Of a stretch of DNA of 64,000 nucleotides, positions 49,950 through 58,410 are shown piece by piece (within the stretch, counting starts at the first letter, position 1; the number at the start of each line of letters is the position of its first letter). The DNA is from JBGSUZ01 sp964404895 (lineage in GTDB: Bacteria > Bacillota > Clostridia > Peptostreptococcales > Acidaminobacteraceae): the NCBI GenBank assembly GCA_964404895.1, contig CAYOLV010000008.1:1-64000 (forward strand), given 5' to 3'. The notes below the pieces were generated by a model. The model saw nothing but the letters and a program-made list of their open reading frames with translations. It was not told where the DNA came from and ran no database searches. The position numbers and the translations under genes are program-made.

Positions 49950-51143
49950 ATGGCTAAGCAAAAGTTTGAAAGAAATAAGCCACACGTTAACATCGGTACA
50001 ATCGGCCACGTTGACCACGGTAAAACAACTCTTACAGCAGCAATCACAAAAACACTTCACGAGAGATACGGTCTTGGTGCTGCAGTAGACTTCGCAAACA
50101 TCGATAAGGCTCCTGAAGAAAGAGAAAGAGGTATCACTATCTCTACAGCTCACGTTGAGTACGAAACACCAGCTAGACATTACGCTCACGTTGACTGCCC
50201 AGGACATGCCGACTACGTTAAGAACATGATCACAGGCGCAGCACAAATGGATGGATCTATCCTCGTTGTATCTGCAGCAGATGGTCCAATGCCACAAACA
50301 AGAGAACATATCCTTCTTGCTCGTCAAGTAGGCGTTCCATACATCGTAGTATTCTTAAACAAATGTGACATGGTAGACGATGAAGAACTTCTTGAGTTAG
50401 TAGAAATGGAAATCAGAGATCTTCTTTCAGTATACGACTTCCCAGGCGATGATACACCAATCATCAGAGGCTCAGCTCTTCTTGCATTAGAAGATCCAAG
50501 CAGTGCATGGGGCGACAAAATCGTAGAGATGTTCAACATCATCGACGAATACATCCCAGAACCAGAAAGAGACATCGACAAACCATTCTTAATGCCAGTC
50601 GAGGACGTTTTCTCAATCACAGGTAGAGGAACAGTAGCTACAGGTAGAATTGAAAGAGGTATCGTAAAGGTATCAGAAGAAGTAGAAATCGTTGGTCTTG
50701 CAGAAGAGAAGAGAAAAGTAGTTGTAACAGGGGTAGAAATGTTCAAGAAACTTCTTGATGAAGGTAGAGCGGGCGATAACATCGGCGCACTTCTTAGAGG
50801 CGTACAAAGAACAGACATCGAAAGAGGTCAAGTTCTTGCAAAGCCGGGTTCAGTAAACCCACATACAGAGTTCCTTGCACAAGTATACGTACTTAAGAAA
50901 GAAGAAGGCGGCAGACATACACCATTCTTCAATGGTTACAGACCACAATTCTTCTTCAGAACAACAGACGTAACAGGCGCAGCAGCACTTCCAGAAGGCG
51001 TAGAAATGTGTATGCCTGGCGATAACATCGAAATGGTAATCACACTCATTTCACCAATCGCAATCGAAGAAGGTCTTAAGTTCTCAATCCGTGAAGGCGG
51101 CAGAACAGTAGGCGCAGGTTCAGTAGTTAAGATTATCAAATAG
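49950..51143 (+). CDS. tuf: Elongation factor Tu (copy 2)
   Basis: 397 residues with the same protein sequence as the copy at 33703. The DNA differs only at the second codon (GCT against GCA), near codon 11 (AAG against AAA for Lys) and near the end (ATT against ATC), all synonymous as far as I compared. The upstream and downstream flanks are unrelated except that both copies are followed by GAA-loop hairpins. AAGGGAGG precedes ATG 49950. Confidence 0.98.
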   Translation: MAKQKFERNKPHVNIGTIGHVDHGKTTLTAAITKTLHERYGLGAAVDFANIDKAPEERERGITISTAHVEYETPARHYAHVDCPGHADYVKNMITGAAQMDGSILVVSAADGPMPQTREHILLARQVGVPYIVVFLNKCDMVDDEELLELVEMEIRDLLSVYDFPGDDTPIIRGSALLALEDPSSAWGDKIVEMFNIIDEYIPEPERDIDKPFLMPVEDVFSITGRGTVATGRIERGIVKVSEEVEIVGLAEEKRKVVVTGVEMFKKLLDEGRAGDNIGALLRGVQRTDIERGQVLAKPGSVNPHTEFLAQVYVLKKEEGGRHTPFFNGYRPQFFFRTTDVTGAAALPEGVEMCMPGDNIEMVITLISPIAIEEGLKFSIREGGRTVGAGSVVKIIK

Positions 51144-51254
51144 TTTGTTCGCGAAGTGAACAAACCCCGAAAGGTGTTCGCATAGCGAACAACGAAAGGG
51201 TAATCGATTCTTTCGAGAATCACCCATCGCCAATGTTCTTCTTTAATAGAAGAA
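51143..51254 (+). repeat. Hairpin array after tuf copy 2
   Basis: Four hairpins follow the stop: arms 51143-51152/51156-51165 (GAA loop, one G-T pair), 51175-51181/51185-51191 (ATA loop), 51206-51211/51216-51221 (TTCG loop, with GGGT/ACCC further out) and 51236-51242/51248-51254. The first resembles the third hairpin after tuf copy 1 in its outer GTTTGTT/AACAAAC arms. No gene is visible. Confidence 0.7.
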
Positions 51255-51277
51255 AGCAGGCATCTGACAGAATTTTG

Positions 51278-51309
51278 AAAGGGCTAGGTACAACACTAGC
51301 CCTTTTTAA
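51278..51309 (+). terminator. Rho-independent terminator of the str operon
   Basis: Perfect 10-bp stem AAAGGGCTAG/CTAGCCCTTT (51278-51287/51297-51306) followed by T residues. Confidence 0.85.
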
Positions 51310-51337
51310 AATGTGCAAAAAATATTTAAAAAAGCAC

Positions 51338-51366
51338 TTGTAATCCATCGCGCTAGCAGGTATACT
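51338..51366 (+). promoter_or_regulatory. Promoter of the S10/spc operon
   Basis: TTGTAA (51338-51343), 17-bp spacer, TATACT (51361-51366). It lies ~200 bases upstream of rpsJ. Confidence 0.68.
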
Positions 51367-51372
51367 GATATA

Positions 51373-51565
51373 GCGTGTTTGATTTGCGATGACGCAGAAG
51401 GTTACCGGGGACGCCTAGGAAAAATTTCTGCTGAGTATGTCCAATCAAAGAATTGGGCGACTGAAGTCTCATTTTGCTCCATCATACCTGATACGCCAGG
51501 GTGAGTGTGCTAAGACTTCTGTCGTATGTGTAAGTGTAACGTACGATAAAAGGAGGGTATTACAA
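51373..51565 (+). promoter_or_regulatory. Long leader of the S10 operon
   Basis: About 190 bases of untranslated leader separate the promoter from rpsJ. No convincing coding region is present, although a few in-frame starts occur. In other bacteria L4 represses this operon through its leader; a similar role here is inferred from position only, and I could not derive a firm structure by eye. Confidence 0.4.
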
Positions 51566-51883
51566 ATGGCTAACAAACCAAGCCAAAAAATCAGAATCAA
51601 ATTGAAATCTTACGATCACAAAGTCCTTGACAGTTCAGCTCTTAAAATTGTTGACACTGCTAAGAAAACTGGTGCGGAAGTAGCGGGTCCTATCCCACTT
51701 CCTACTAAGAAAGAAATCATCACAATTCTTAGAGCGGTACATAAGTACAAAGACTCTAGAGAACAATTTGAAATGAGAACACACAAAAGATTAATCGACA
51801 TCCTCAACCCAACACCAAAAACTGTTGACGCGTTGATGAAACTCGACTTACCTGCTGGTGTTCACATCGAAATCAAATTATAG
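51566..51883 (+). CDS. rpsJ: 30S ribosomal protein S10
   Basis: 105 residues; also the NusE antitermination factor. Starts MANKPSQKIRIKLKSYDH and has PLPTKKEIITILRAVHKYKDSREQFEMRTHKRLI. AAGGAGGG before ATG 51566 sets the start; the in-frame upstream codons lie in the leader. First gene of the large ribosomal operon. Confidence 0.97.
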   Translation: MANKPSQKIRIKLKSYDHKVLDSSALKIVDTAKKTGAEVAGPIPLPTKKEIITILRAVHKYKDSREQFEMRTHKRLIDILNPTPKTVDALMKLDLPAGVHIEIKL

Positions 51884-51982
51884 TATTAAATCGTTACTAA
51901 GATTCAGGTTTATCATAGATGACCTACAATTCTTAGTATGATTGCTAAGCAATCCGCTGTAAGATTATTGGGAGGTGTAGTA

Positions 51983-52615
51983 ATGTTAGGATTATTAGGA
52001 AAAAAAATCGGGATGACACAAGTTTTCGATGCAACTGGAAACATGATCCCAGTAACTGTTGTAGAAGCAGGTCCTTTGTTTGTTACTCAAATCAAGACTG
52101 TAGAAACTGATGGTTACAACGCTATTCAAGTCGCTTTCGGCGATTTAAAAGAAAGCAGAGCCAACAAACCTGTTAAAGGTCACTTTGCAAAAGCTGGCGT
52201 GTCTCTTAAAAAACACGTTAGAGAATTCAGAGTGGAAGACGTTACTGCTTTCACAGTAGGCCAAGAAATCAAAGCAGATATCTTTGAAGCTGGCGCGATT
52301 GTTGACGTTTCTGGTACTTCTAAGGGTAAAGGAACTCAAGGTACTATCAAAAGATGGAATACTGGTAGAGGTCCTGAAACTCACGGTTCTAAACACCACA
52401 GATTACCTGGTTCACTCGGTGCGGGTACATACCCTGCAAGAGTTATCAAAGGTATGACAATGGCTGGACGTATGGGTAGAGAAACTGTTACAATTCAAAA
52501 CCTTCAAGTGGTTAGAGTTGAAGCAGACAGAAACCTTGTCTTGATCAAAGGTGCTATTCCAGGACCTAAAGGTACATTGGTAACAATCAACAAAGCAGTC
52601 AAAGCTAGCAAATAA
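51983..52615 (+). CDS. rplC: 50S ribosomal protein L3
   Basis: 210 residues; near the peptidyl-transferase centre. Starts MLGLLGKKIGMTQVFD and carries GTSKGKGTQGTIKRWNTGRG. GGGAGGTG before ATG 51983 is decisive; ATG 51938 upstream lacks a site. Confidence 0.97.
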   Translation: MLGLLGKKIGMTQVFDATGNMIPVTVVEAGPLFVTQIKTVETDGYNAIQVAFGDLKESRANKPVKGHFAKAGVSLKKHVREFRVEDVTAFTVGQEIKADIFEAGAIVDVSGTSKGKGTQGTIKRWNTGRGPETHGSKHHRLPGSLGAGTYPARVIKGMTMAGRMGRETVTIQNLQVVRVEADRNLVLIKGAIPGPKGTLVTINKAVKASK

Positions 52616-52646
52616 TTGATTCTGGCTTAGGAAAGGAGGATACAAC

Positions 52647-53270
52647 GTGCCTAATTTAGACGTACTCAACATTATGGGTAACAAAGTTGGAGAAATCCAA
52701 TTAAATGATACGGTATTTGGCGCAGAAGTTAACAGAGAAGTTCTACATCAAGTAGTTGTTAACTATCTTGCTAACCAAAGACAAGGTACACAATCTGCTA
52801 AAACTAGAGCAGAAGTTAGAGGTGGCGGCAGAAAGCCATTTAGACAAAAAGGTACAGGTAATGCAAGACAAGGTACAATCAGAGCGCCTCACTTCATTGG
52901 TGGTGGTGTTGTGTTTGCTCCAAAACCAAGAGACTACTCATACACACTTCCTAAAAAAGTGAAGAGAGCAGCTCTTAGATCAGCACTCAGCTCAAAAGTA
53001 GCAAATAACGAGATGATCGTTCTTGATGCTTTCGAAATGGCTGCTCCAAAGACAAAAGAGATGATGGCTGTACTTAAGAACCTCAATGTCACTGGCAAGG
53101 CGTTAATCGTAACTCTTGACAAAAATGACAATGTGGTCTTCTCTGCTAACAATCTTCCAGGCGTTGCGACTTCATTTGTAGGTCAAATTAACGTCTATGA
53201 AATTCTCAACCACACTAGCTTAGTTGTTACTAAAGCTGCTGTTGAAAAACTTGAGGAGGTGTATGCATAA
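52647..53270 (+). CDS. rplD: 50S ribosomal protein L4
   Basis: 207 residues. GTG start 52647 after AAAGGAGG. The exit-tunnel loop GGGRKPFRQKGTGNARQGTIRAP is conserved, including the residues where macrolide-resistance changes occur elsewhere. L4 is the likely autoregulator of this operon by analogy. Its stop overlaps the rplW start (TAATG). Confidence 0.97.
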   Translation: MPNLDVLNIMGNKVGEIQLNDTVFGAEVNREVLHQVVVNYLANQRQGTQSAKTRAEVRGGGRKPFRQKGTGNARQGTIRAPHFIGGGVVFAPKPRDYSYTLPKKVKRAALRSALSSKVANNEMIVLDAFEMAAPKTKEMMAVLKNLNVTGKALIVTLDKNDNVVFSANNLPGVATSFVGQINVYEILNHTSLVVTKAAVEKLEEVYA

Positions 53271-53560
53271 TGAAAACCTCTTATGATGTAGTCATTAGAC
53301 CAGTAATAACTGAAAATGCAATGATGGGTGCTGCTGAAAAGAAGTACACATTCGAAGTGCATAAAGATGCAAACAAAACGGAAATCAAACAAGCTATTGA
53401 ACAAATCTTTGGCGTTAAAGTTGAAAAAATCAACACAATGAACGTTAAAGGCAAGTTCAAGAGACAAGGCCGATTTGAAGGATATACTTCCAGCTGGAAG
53501 AAAGCTATCGTAAAACTCTCTGCAGACAGCAAGGATATTGAATTCTTTGAAGGTATGTAG
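53270..53560 (+). CDS. rplW: 50S ribosomal protein L23
   Basis: 96 residues; lines the exit tunnel and docks trigger factor and SRP. Contains VIRPVITENAMM, the L23 signature region. The ribosome site GAGGAGGTG lies inside the end of rplD, giving coupled translation. Confidence 0.96.
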   Translation: MKTSYDVVIRPVITENAMMGAAEKKYTFEVHKDANKTEIKQAIEQIFGVKVEKINTMNVKGKFKRQGRFEGYTSSWKKAIVKLSADSKDIEFFEGM

Positions 53561-53591
53561 GAGCCAGCATTATTAAAGGAGGGTAAGAACT

Positions 53592-54422
53592 ATGGGAATC
53601 AGAGGATTTAAACCAACTTCTCCTGCTATCAGACAAATGACTGTTTCTACATTTGAAGAAATCACGAAGTCTACGCCGGAAAAGTCTTTATGTATATCAT
53701 TAAAGAAAAACTCAGGTAGAAATAACCAGGGTAAGATCACCGTTCGTCACAGAGGTGGCGGTTCAAAAATTAAATACAGAATCATCGACTTTAAAAGAAC
53801 TAAAGACGATGTGCCTGCAAAAGTTACTTCAATCGAGTACGATCCTAACAGATCTGCAAACATTGCACTTGTAACTTACGCTGATGGTGAAAAGAGATAC
53901 ATCTTGGCACCTTACAAATTAAACGTTGGCGACACAATTGTTTCAGGTCCAAACGTAGATATTAAAATCGGTAACGCGTTACCACTGATCAACATTCCAG
54001 TAGGTACAGTTATCCACAATATCGAATTGAAGCCTGGCAAAGGTGCTCAGCTCGTTAGATCTGCTGGTAACTCGGCTCAATTGATGGCTAAAGAAGGCAA
54101 AATGGCTCTTCTCAGATTACCATCAGGTGAAACTAGAAACGTTAGAAGCGAATGTAGAGCGACTATCGGTCAAGTTGGAAATATCGACCACGAGAAAATC
54201 AACGTTGGTAAAGCTGGTAGAACTAGACACATGGGCATCAGACCTACAGTCAGAGGTTCTGTAATGAACCCTTGCGATCACCCTCACGGTGGTGGTGAAG
54301 GTAGAACTCCAATCGGTAGACCTGCACCAGTGACACCTTGGGGTAAACCAGCACTTGGTTACAAAACTAGAAAGAAACACAAATCATCTGATAAATTAAT
54401 CGTTTCAAAAAGAAAGAAATAG
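53592..54422 (+). CDS. rplB: 50S ribosomal protein L2
   Basis: 276 residues; essential for subunit association and peptidyl transfer. Conserved NNQGKITVRHRGGGSK near the N-terminus and the catalytic-loop region MNPCDHPHGGGEGR near residue 225. AAAGGAGGG precedes ATG 53592. Confidence 0.98.
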   Translation: MGIRGFKPTSPAIRQMTVSTFEEITKSTPEKSLCISLKKNSGRNNQGKITVRHRGGGSKIKYRIIDFKRTKDDVPAKVTSIEYDPNRSANIALVTYADGEKRYILAPYKLNVGDTIVSGPNVDIKIGNALPLINIPVGTVIHNIELKPGKGAQLVRSAGNSAQLMAKEGKMALLRLPSGETRNVRSECRATIGQVGNIDHEKINVGKAGRTRHMGIRPTVRGSVMNPCDHPHGGGEGRTPIGRPAPVTPWGKPALGYKTRKKHKSSDKLIVSKRKK

Positions 54423-54483
54423 TTTGGGCAATGGAGGGTAAGGCAGCGGCCTAAATCCTCTTCCAAACGATTCACTCGGTGAA
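54423..54483 (+). other. Structured spacer between rplB and rpsS
   Basis: TTTGG (54423-54427) and CCAAA (54463-54467) can pair, with GAGG/CCTC inside, followed by a compact hairpin TTCAC/GTGAA (54471-54475/54479-54483; TCG loop) directly before the rpsS ribosome site. This 78-base spacer is the largest gap inside the run from rplC to rpsS and may hold a regulatory or processing structure. Confidence 0.4.
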
Positions 54484-54500
54484 GGGAGGAAACACAACAC

Positions 54501-54776
54501 ATGAGCAGATCGCTTAAAAAAGGACCTTTTGTTCACAAAGCTTTACTTCGTAACATCGAAGAAATGAACAAAAATGATGATAGAAAAGTTATCAAAACTT
54601 GGTCAAGATCTTCTACAATTTTCCCTCAGTTCGTAGGGCACACAATTGCAGTACATGATGGCAAAAAACACATTCCTGTATATGTAACTGAAGACATGAT
54701 CGGTCACAAACTTGGGGAGTTCGCTCCAACAAGAACATTCAAAGGTCATGCTGGAGATAAGAAGAGCGGTAGATAA
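54501..54776 (+). CDS. rpsS: 30S ribosomal protein S19
   Basis: 91 residues; 30S head protein. Starts MSRSLKKGPFVHKAL and ends with the GEFAPTRTFKGHAGDKK block. GGGAGG precedes ATG 54501. Confidence 0.97.
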   Translation: MSRSLKKGPFVHKALLRNIEEMNKNDDRKVIKTWSRSSTIFPQFVGHTIAVHDGKKHIPVYVTEDMIGHKLGEFAPTRTFKGHAGDKKSGR

Positions 54777-54805
54777 TCTCAAATGACTGGAAGGAGGTTG
54801 AAGTA

Positions 54806-55141
54806 ATGAAAGCTAAAGCAGAAGCTAAATATATGAGAGTTTCTCCAAGAAAGATGAAACCAATCGCTGACTTGGTAAGAGGCAAAAGCGTAAAAGAAGC
54901 AAAAGCCATTCTTAAATTCACACCTAATAAAGGTGCAAGAGTATTCCTTAAGGTTTTGGAATCGGCAATCGCTAACGCTGAAAACAATCACCACATGAAC
55001 GCAGATAGTTTGTTCGTATCGGACATCTACGCTAACCAAGGACCTACAATGAAGAGATTCAGAGCTGGTTCACAAGGTAGAGCTAATCCAATGCTCAGAA
55101 GAACAAGCCACGTTGGCGTTATGGTCGCTGAAAGACAATAG
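54806..55141 (+). CDS. rplV: 50S ribosomal protein L22
   Basis: 111 residues; its beta-hairpin lines the exit tunnel. Has AKAEAKYMRVSPRKMKPIADLVRGK and the C-terminal RGRANPMLRRTSHVGVMV-type tunnel loop (here GRANPMLRRTSHVGV). AAGGAGG precedes ATG 54806. Confidence 0.97.
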   Translation: MKAKAEAKYMRVSPRKMKPIADLVRGKSVKEAKAILKFTPNKGARVFLKVLESAIANAENNHHMNADSLFVSDIYANQGPTMKRFRAGSQGRANPMLRRTSHVGVMVAERQ

Positions 55142-55157
55142 TAAGGAGGGGTAATCG

Positions 55158-55949
55158 ATGGGTCAAAAAGTAAGCCCACACGGTTTAAGAGTCGGTATTA
55201 TTAAAGATTGGGACTCTAAATGGTATGCAGACAAGAAAAACTTTTCCGATTTATTAATAGAAGATTTTGAAATCAGAAAGTATGTTAAGAAAACACTTTA
55301 CACTTCTGGTATTTCAAGAGTCTATATCGATAGAGCGGCTAACAATAAGGTTCACGTAAACATCTTCACTGCTAAACCAGGTATGATTGTTGGCAGAGGC
55401 GGAGAAAACATCAAGAAGATTAAAGATGATCTTACAAAACTCACTGGTAAAACAATTCAGTTAGATATTTCTGAAGTAGATATGCCAGACGGAGACGCGC
55501 AACTTGTTGCTGAGAACATCGCACTTCAACTTGAAAGACGTGTTACTTTCAGAAGAGCTATGAAACAATCTATCCAAAGAACTATGAGAGTTAATGGCGT
55601 AGAAGGTATCAAAGTTGCTACAGCTGGTAGACTTGGTGGCGCGGAAATCGCAAGAACTGAAGGCTACAGCGAAGGTAATGTTCCACTTTCAACGTTAAGA
55701 GCTGATATCGACTACGGTTTTGCTGAAGCTGATACAACTTATGGTAAGATTGGTGTTAAAGTTTGGATTTACAAAGGTGAAGTTCTTCCTAGCGCAAACG
55801 GCGAAAGCATTCTTCAAAGAAAAGAAGCTAAAAAAGCCAAAGCACCTAGAGAAAACAACAACAGAAATCCAAGAAACAACAACAACAATAATAACAAACC
55901 ATTCAACAAAGCTAAAAAACCTAACGAAAGCCCTTCAGTAGAAGAGTAA
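55158..55949 (+). CDS. rpsC: 30S ribosomal protein S3 with Asn-rich C-terminal extension
   Basis: 263 residues. Residues 1-~215 are a normal S3: MGQKVSPHGLRVGIIKDWDS, KH domain with GMIVGRGGENIKKI, and the C-terminal TYGKIGVKVWIYKGE. Beyond this is a ~45-residue basic, Asn-rich low-complexity tail with a stretch of seven Asn encoded by AAC/AAT codons, then KPFNKAKKP. S3 tails vary among bacteria, but polyasparagine is unusual. AAGGAGG precedes ATG 55158. Confidence 0.96.
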   Translation: MGQKVSPHGLRVGIIKDWDSKWYADKKNFSDLLIEDFEIRKYVKKTLYTSGISRVYIDRAANNKVHVNIFTAKPGMIVGRGGENIKKIKDDLTKLTGKTIQLDISEVDMPDGDAQLVAENIALQLERRVTFRRAMKQSIQRTMRVNGVEGIKVATAGRLGGAEIARTEGYSEGNVPLSTLRADIDYGFAEADTTYGKIGVKVWIYKGEVLPSANGESILQRKEAKKAKAPRENNNRNPRNNNNNNNKPFNKAKKPNESPSVEE

Positions 55950-55996
55950 TCGGTCTGAAATAGATAGTAAAGTTAACGGAAGGAGGCTGTACACAC

Positions 55997-56437
55997 ATGT
56001 TAATGCCTAAAAGAGTGAAACGTCGTAGAGTCCACAGAGGCCGCATGAAAGGTACTGCACAAAAAGGCAATGCCATCGCATACGGAGATTACGCTTTAGT
56101 GGCTATGGAGCCAGCTTGGATCACTTCTAGACAAATTGAAGCTGCTCGTATCGCGATCAACAGATATATCAAAAGAGGCGGTAAGGTTTGGATTAAAATC
56201 TTCCCTCACAAACCAGTAACAAGAAAACCAGCTGAAACTCGTATGGGTGCCGGTAAAGGTTCTCCAGAGTATTGGGTAGCAGTTGTTAAACCAGGTAGAA
56301 TTTTGTATGAACTTTCAGGAGTAAATGAAGAAACAGCAAGAGAAGCAATGAGACTTGCTGCTAACAAACTTCCTATCAAATGTAAGTTCATGAAGCGTGA
56401 GGAAGTTGCAAAGGGTGGTGAATCTAATGAATGCTAA
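55997..56437 (+). CDS. rplP: 50S ribosomal protein L16
   Basis: 146 residues from ATG 55997 (MLMPKRVKRRRVHRGRMKG); AGGAGG ten bases upstream favours this over ATG 56003. Conserved GRMKGTAQKGN and the RMGAGKGSPEYWVAVVKPG block bind the A-site tRNA region. Its end overlaps rpmC by 11 bp. Confidence 0.97.
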   Translation: MLMPKRVKRRRVHRGRMKGTAQKGNAIAYGDYALVAMEPAWITSRQIEAARIAINRYIKRGGKVWIKIFPHKPVTRKPAETRMGAGKGSPEYWVAVVKPGRILYELSGVNEETAREAMRLAANKLPIKCKFMKREEVAKGGESNEC

Positions 56438-56612
56438 TAAACTCAGAGAACTCACTGACAAAGAGTTAGCATCAAAGCTTAACGATCTTAAAAGCGAATT
56501 ATTTAACCTTAGATTCCAATTGGCTACTGGTCAATTAGAGAACCCAATGAAAATCCAAGGTGTTAAAAAAGATATCGCGCGTGTTAAGACTGTCTTAAGA
56601 GAAAGAGCTTAA
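56427..56612 (+). CDS. rpmC: 50S ribosomal protein L29
   Basis: 61 residues, two helices, with LTDKELASKLNDLKSELFNLRFQ and the KDIARVKTVLRER end. ATG 56427 overlaps the rplP end; GGGTGG about nine bases upstream serves as ribosome site. Confidence 0.95.
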   Translation: MNANKLRELTDKELASKLNDLKSELFNLRFQLATGQLENPMKIQGVKKDIARVKTVLRERA

Positions 56613-56632
56613 TGGCGAAGGAGGTAAGAGCC

Positions 56633-56890
56633 GTGGAAGAAAGAGCAAGAAGAAAAGTTAAAATGGGCATCGTTGTTTCCGATAAAATGGACAAAACCAT
56701 CGTCGTTAAGATCGAAGACTTCGTAAGACACCCACTTTACGGTAAGCGTGTTAAGAGAACTAAAAAATTCAAAGCGCATGATGAATTAAACACATGTGGC
56801 ATTGGCGATAAAGTAAAAATCATGGAAACAAGACCACTCTCTAGAGATAAGAGATGGAGACTTGTGGAAATTATTGAAAAAGCGAAGTAA
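56633..56890 (+). CDS. rpsQ: 30S ribosomal protein S17
   Basis: 85 residues. GTG 56633 is chosen: AAGGAGGT (56618-56625) ends seven bases before it and the product MEERARRKVKMGIVVSDKMDKT matches family starts. The in-frame ATG 56612 overlaps the rpmC stop and lies upstream of that site, so a +7-residue form is less likely. Confidence 0.94.
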   Translation: MEERARRKVKMGIVVSDKMDKTIVVKIEDFVRHPLYGKRVKRTKKFKAHDELNTCGIGDKVKIMETRPLSRDKRWRLVEIIEKAK

Positions 56891-56919
56891 TCTTTGCTGA
56901 TCGGAAGGAGGTAATAAGC

Positions 56920-57288
56920 ATGATCCAACAAGAAACCCGACTTAAAGTTGCCGACAACTCAGGTGCTAAAGAACTTCTTTGTATCCGTGTTTTAGGTGGT
57001 TCTAAAAGATACTATGGTAGCATTGGTGATGTCATCGTTTGTGCGGTTAAAAATGCAACGCCAGGCGGAGTTGTTAAAAAGGGTGACGTAGTAAAAGCTG
57101 TTATTGTTAGATCCGTAAGCGGAGTTAGAAGAAACGACGGTAGCTATCTCAAATTTGATGAAAATGCTGCGGTTATCATAAAAGATGACTTATCTCCAAT
57201 AGGAACTCGTATCTTTGGCCCTGTTGCAAGAGAATTGAGAGATAAGAAATTCACTAAGATCGTTTCTCTTGCTCCAGAAGTTTTATAG
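56920..57288 (+). CDS. rplN: 50S ribosomal protein L14
   Basis: 122 residues; intersubunit bridge and RsfS-binding protein. MIQQETRLKVADNSGAKELLCIRVLGG is typical. GAAGGAGGT precedes ATG 56920. Confidence 0.97.
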   Translation: MIQQETRLKVADNSGAKELLCIRVLGGSKRYYGSIGDVIVCAVKNATPGGVVKKGDVVKAVIVRSVSGVRRNDGSYLKFDENAAVIIKDDLSPIGTRIFGPVARELRDKKFTKIVSLAPEVL

Positions 57289-57309
57289 TAAGAGTGGGAG
57301 GTGCATTGT

Positions 57310-57621
57310 ATGCGAATTAAAAAAGGCGACACAGTTGTTGTAGTGGCTGGTAAAGATAAAGGCAAAAAAGGTAAAGTTATTCAAGCGATGCCTACTGAAA
57401 GCAGAGTAATCGTTGAAAACGTTAACATGGTAACTAAGCATAAAAAACCTAATCAAAGAGTTCAACAAGGTGGCATCGTTCATCAAGAAGCACCAATTAA
57501 CGTTTCAAACGTTATGATTCTTGATCCTAAAGAAAAAGTTGCTACTAGAATAGGTTACAAAGTGCTTGAAAACGGTAAAAAAGTCAGAATTGCTAAGAAA
57601 TCTGGCGAAGTGTTAGACTAA
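57310..57621 (+). CDS. rplX: 50S ribosomal protein L24
   Basis: 103 residues with an N-terminal KOW motif (KKGDTVVVVAGKDKGKKGKV) and NVSNVMILDPKEK. GGGAGGTG lies six bases before ATG 57310; GTG 57301 is part of the ribosome site. Confidence 0.96.
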   Translation: MRIKKGDTVVVVAGKDKGKKGKVIQAMPTESRVIVENVNMVTKHKKPNQRVQQGGIVHQEAPINVSNVMILDPKEKVATRIGYKVLENGKKVRIAKKSGEVLD

Positions 57622-57647
57622 TCTAACTCGGAAGGAGGTTTGTACAC

Positions 57648-58187
57648 ATGGCAAGATTTAAAGAAAAATATAATCAAGAAGTCACTAAGGCCTTGATGGA
57701 AAAATTCCAATACAGCAATGTTATGGAAATTCCTAAAATAGAAAAAATCGTTGTGAACATGGGTCTTGGCGAAGCTAAAGATAACCCAAAAGCTGTTCAA
57801 GTTGCCGTAGCTGAACTTGCTACAATTACAGGTCAACAGCCAGTTGTCACAAAAGCAAAAAAATCAATTGCGAACTTCAAATTAAGAGAAGGTATGCCAA
57901 TTGGTACAAAAGTAACGCTTAGAGGCGAAACAATGTATGAGTTCATGGACAGATTGTTCACAATCGCACTTCCACGTGTAAGAGACTTCAAAGGCACAAA
58001 TGCTAACGCATTTGATGGTAGAGGAAACTATACGTTAGGTGTTAAAGAGCAATTAATCTTCCCTGAAATCGAATACGATAAAATCGACAAAGTAAGAGGT
58101 ATGGACATTACGTTTGTTACTACTGCTAAGTCAGATGAAGAAGCTCGTGAACTCTTAACGTTAATGGGCATGCCATTCAGCAAATAA
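57648..58187 (+). CDS. rplE: 50S ribosomal protein L5
   Basis: 179 residues; binds 5S rRNA. Conserved KIEKIVVNMGLGEA, RGNYTLGVKEQLIFPEI and the MDITFVTTAKSDEEARELL end. GAAGGAGG precedes ATG 57648. Confidence 0.97.
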   Translation: MARFKEKYNQEVTKALMEKFQYSNVMEIPKIEKIVVNMGLGEAKDNPKAVQVAVAELATITGQQPVVTKAKKSIANFKLREGMPIGTKVTLRGETMYEFMDRLFTIALPRVRDFKGTNANAFDGRGNYTLGVKEQLIFPEIEYDKIDKVRGMDITFVTTAKSDEEARELLTLMGMPFSK

Positions 58188-58200
58188 GGAGGGGTAGCAA

Positions 58201-58386
58201 ATGGCTAAAAAATCAATGAAAGTCAAACAAGCCAGAGCACCTAAATATGCGACTCAAGCATATACAAGATGTAGAGTGTGCGGTAGACCACATGCTGTTC
58301 TTAGAAAATTCGGTATCTGCCGTATTTGTTTTAGAGAATTAGCTTACAAAGGTCAAATACCAGGTGTGAGAAAAGCAAGCTGGTAG
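58201..58386 (+). CDS. rpsN: 30S ribosomal protein S14 type Z (zinc-binding)
   Basis: 61 residues, the short zinc-binding type with CRVC and CRIC pairs. Ends KGQIPGVRKASW, as is typical. AAGGAGGG precedes ATG 58201. Confidence 0.97.
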   Translation: MAKKSMKVKQARAPKYATQAYTRCRVCGRPHAVLRKFGICRICFRELAYKGQIPGVRKASW

Positions 58387-58410
58387 AAAAAGAGGAAGGA
58401 GGTATTGTTC

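Noticed and set aside
51313..51504. A 63-codon frame in the S10 leader.
   Set aside because: It starts before the promoter -10, has no ribosome site and resembles no protein I know.
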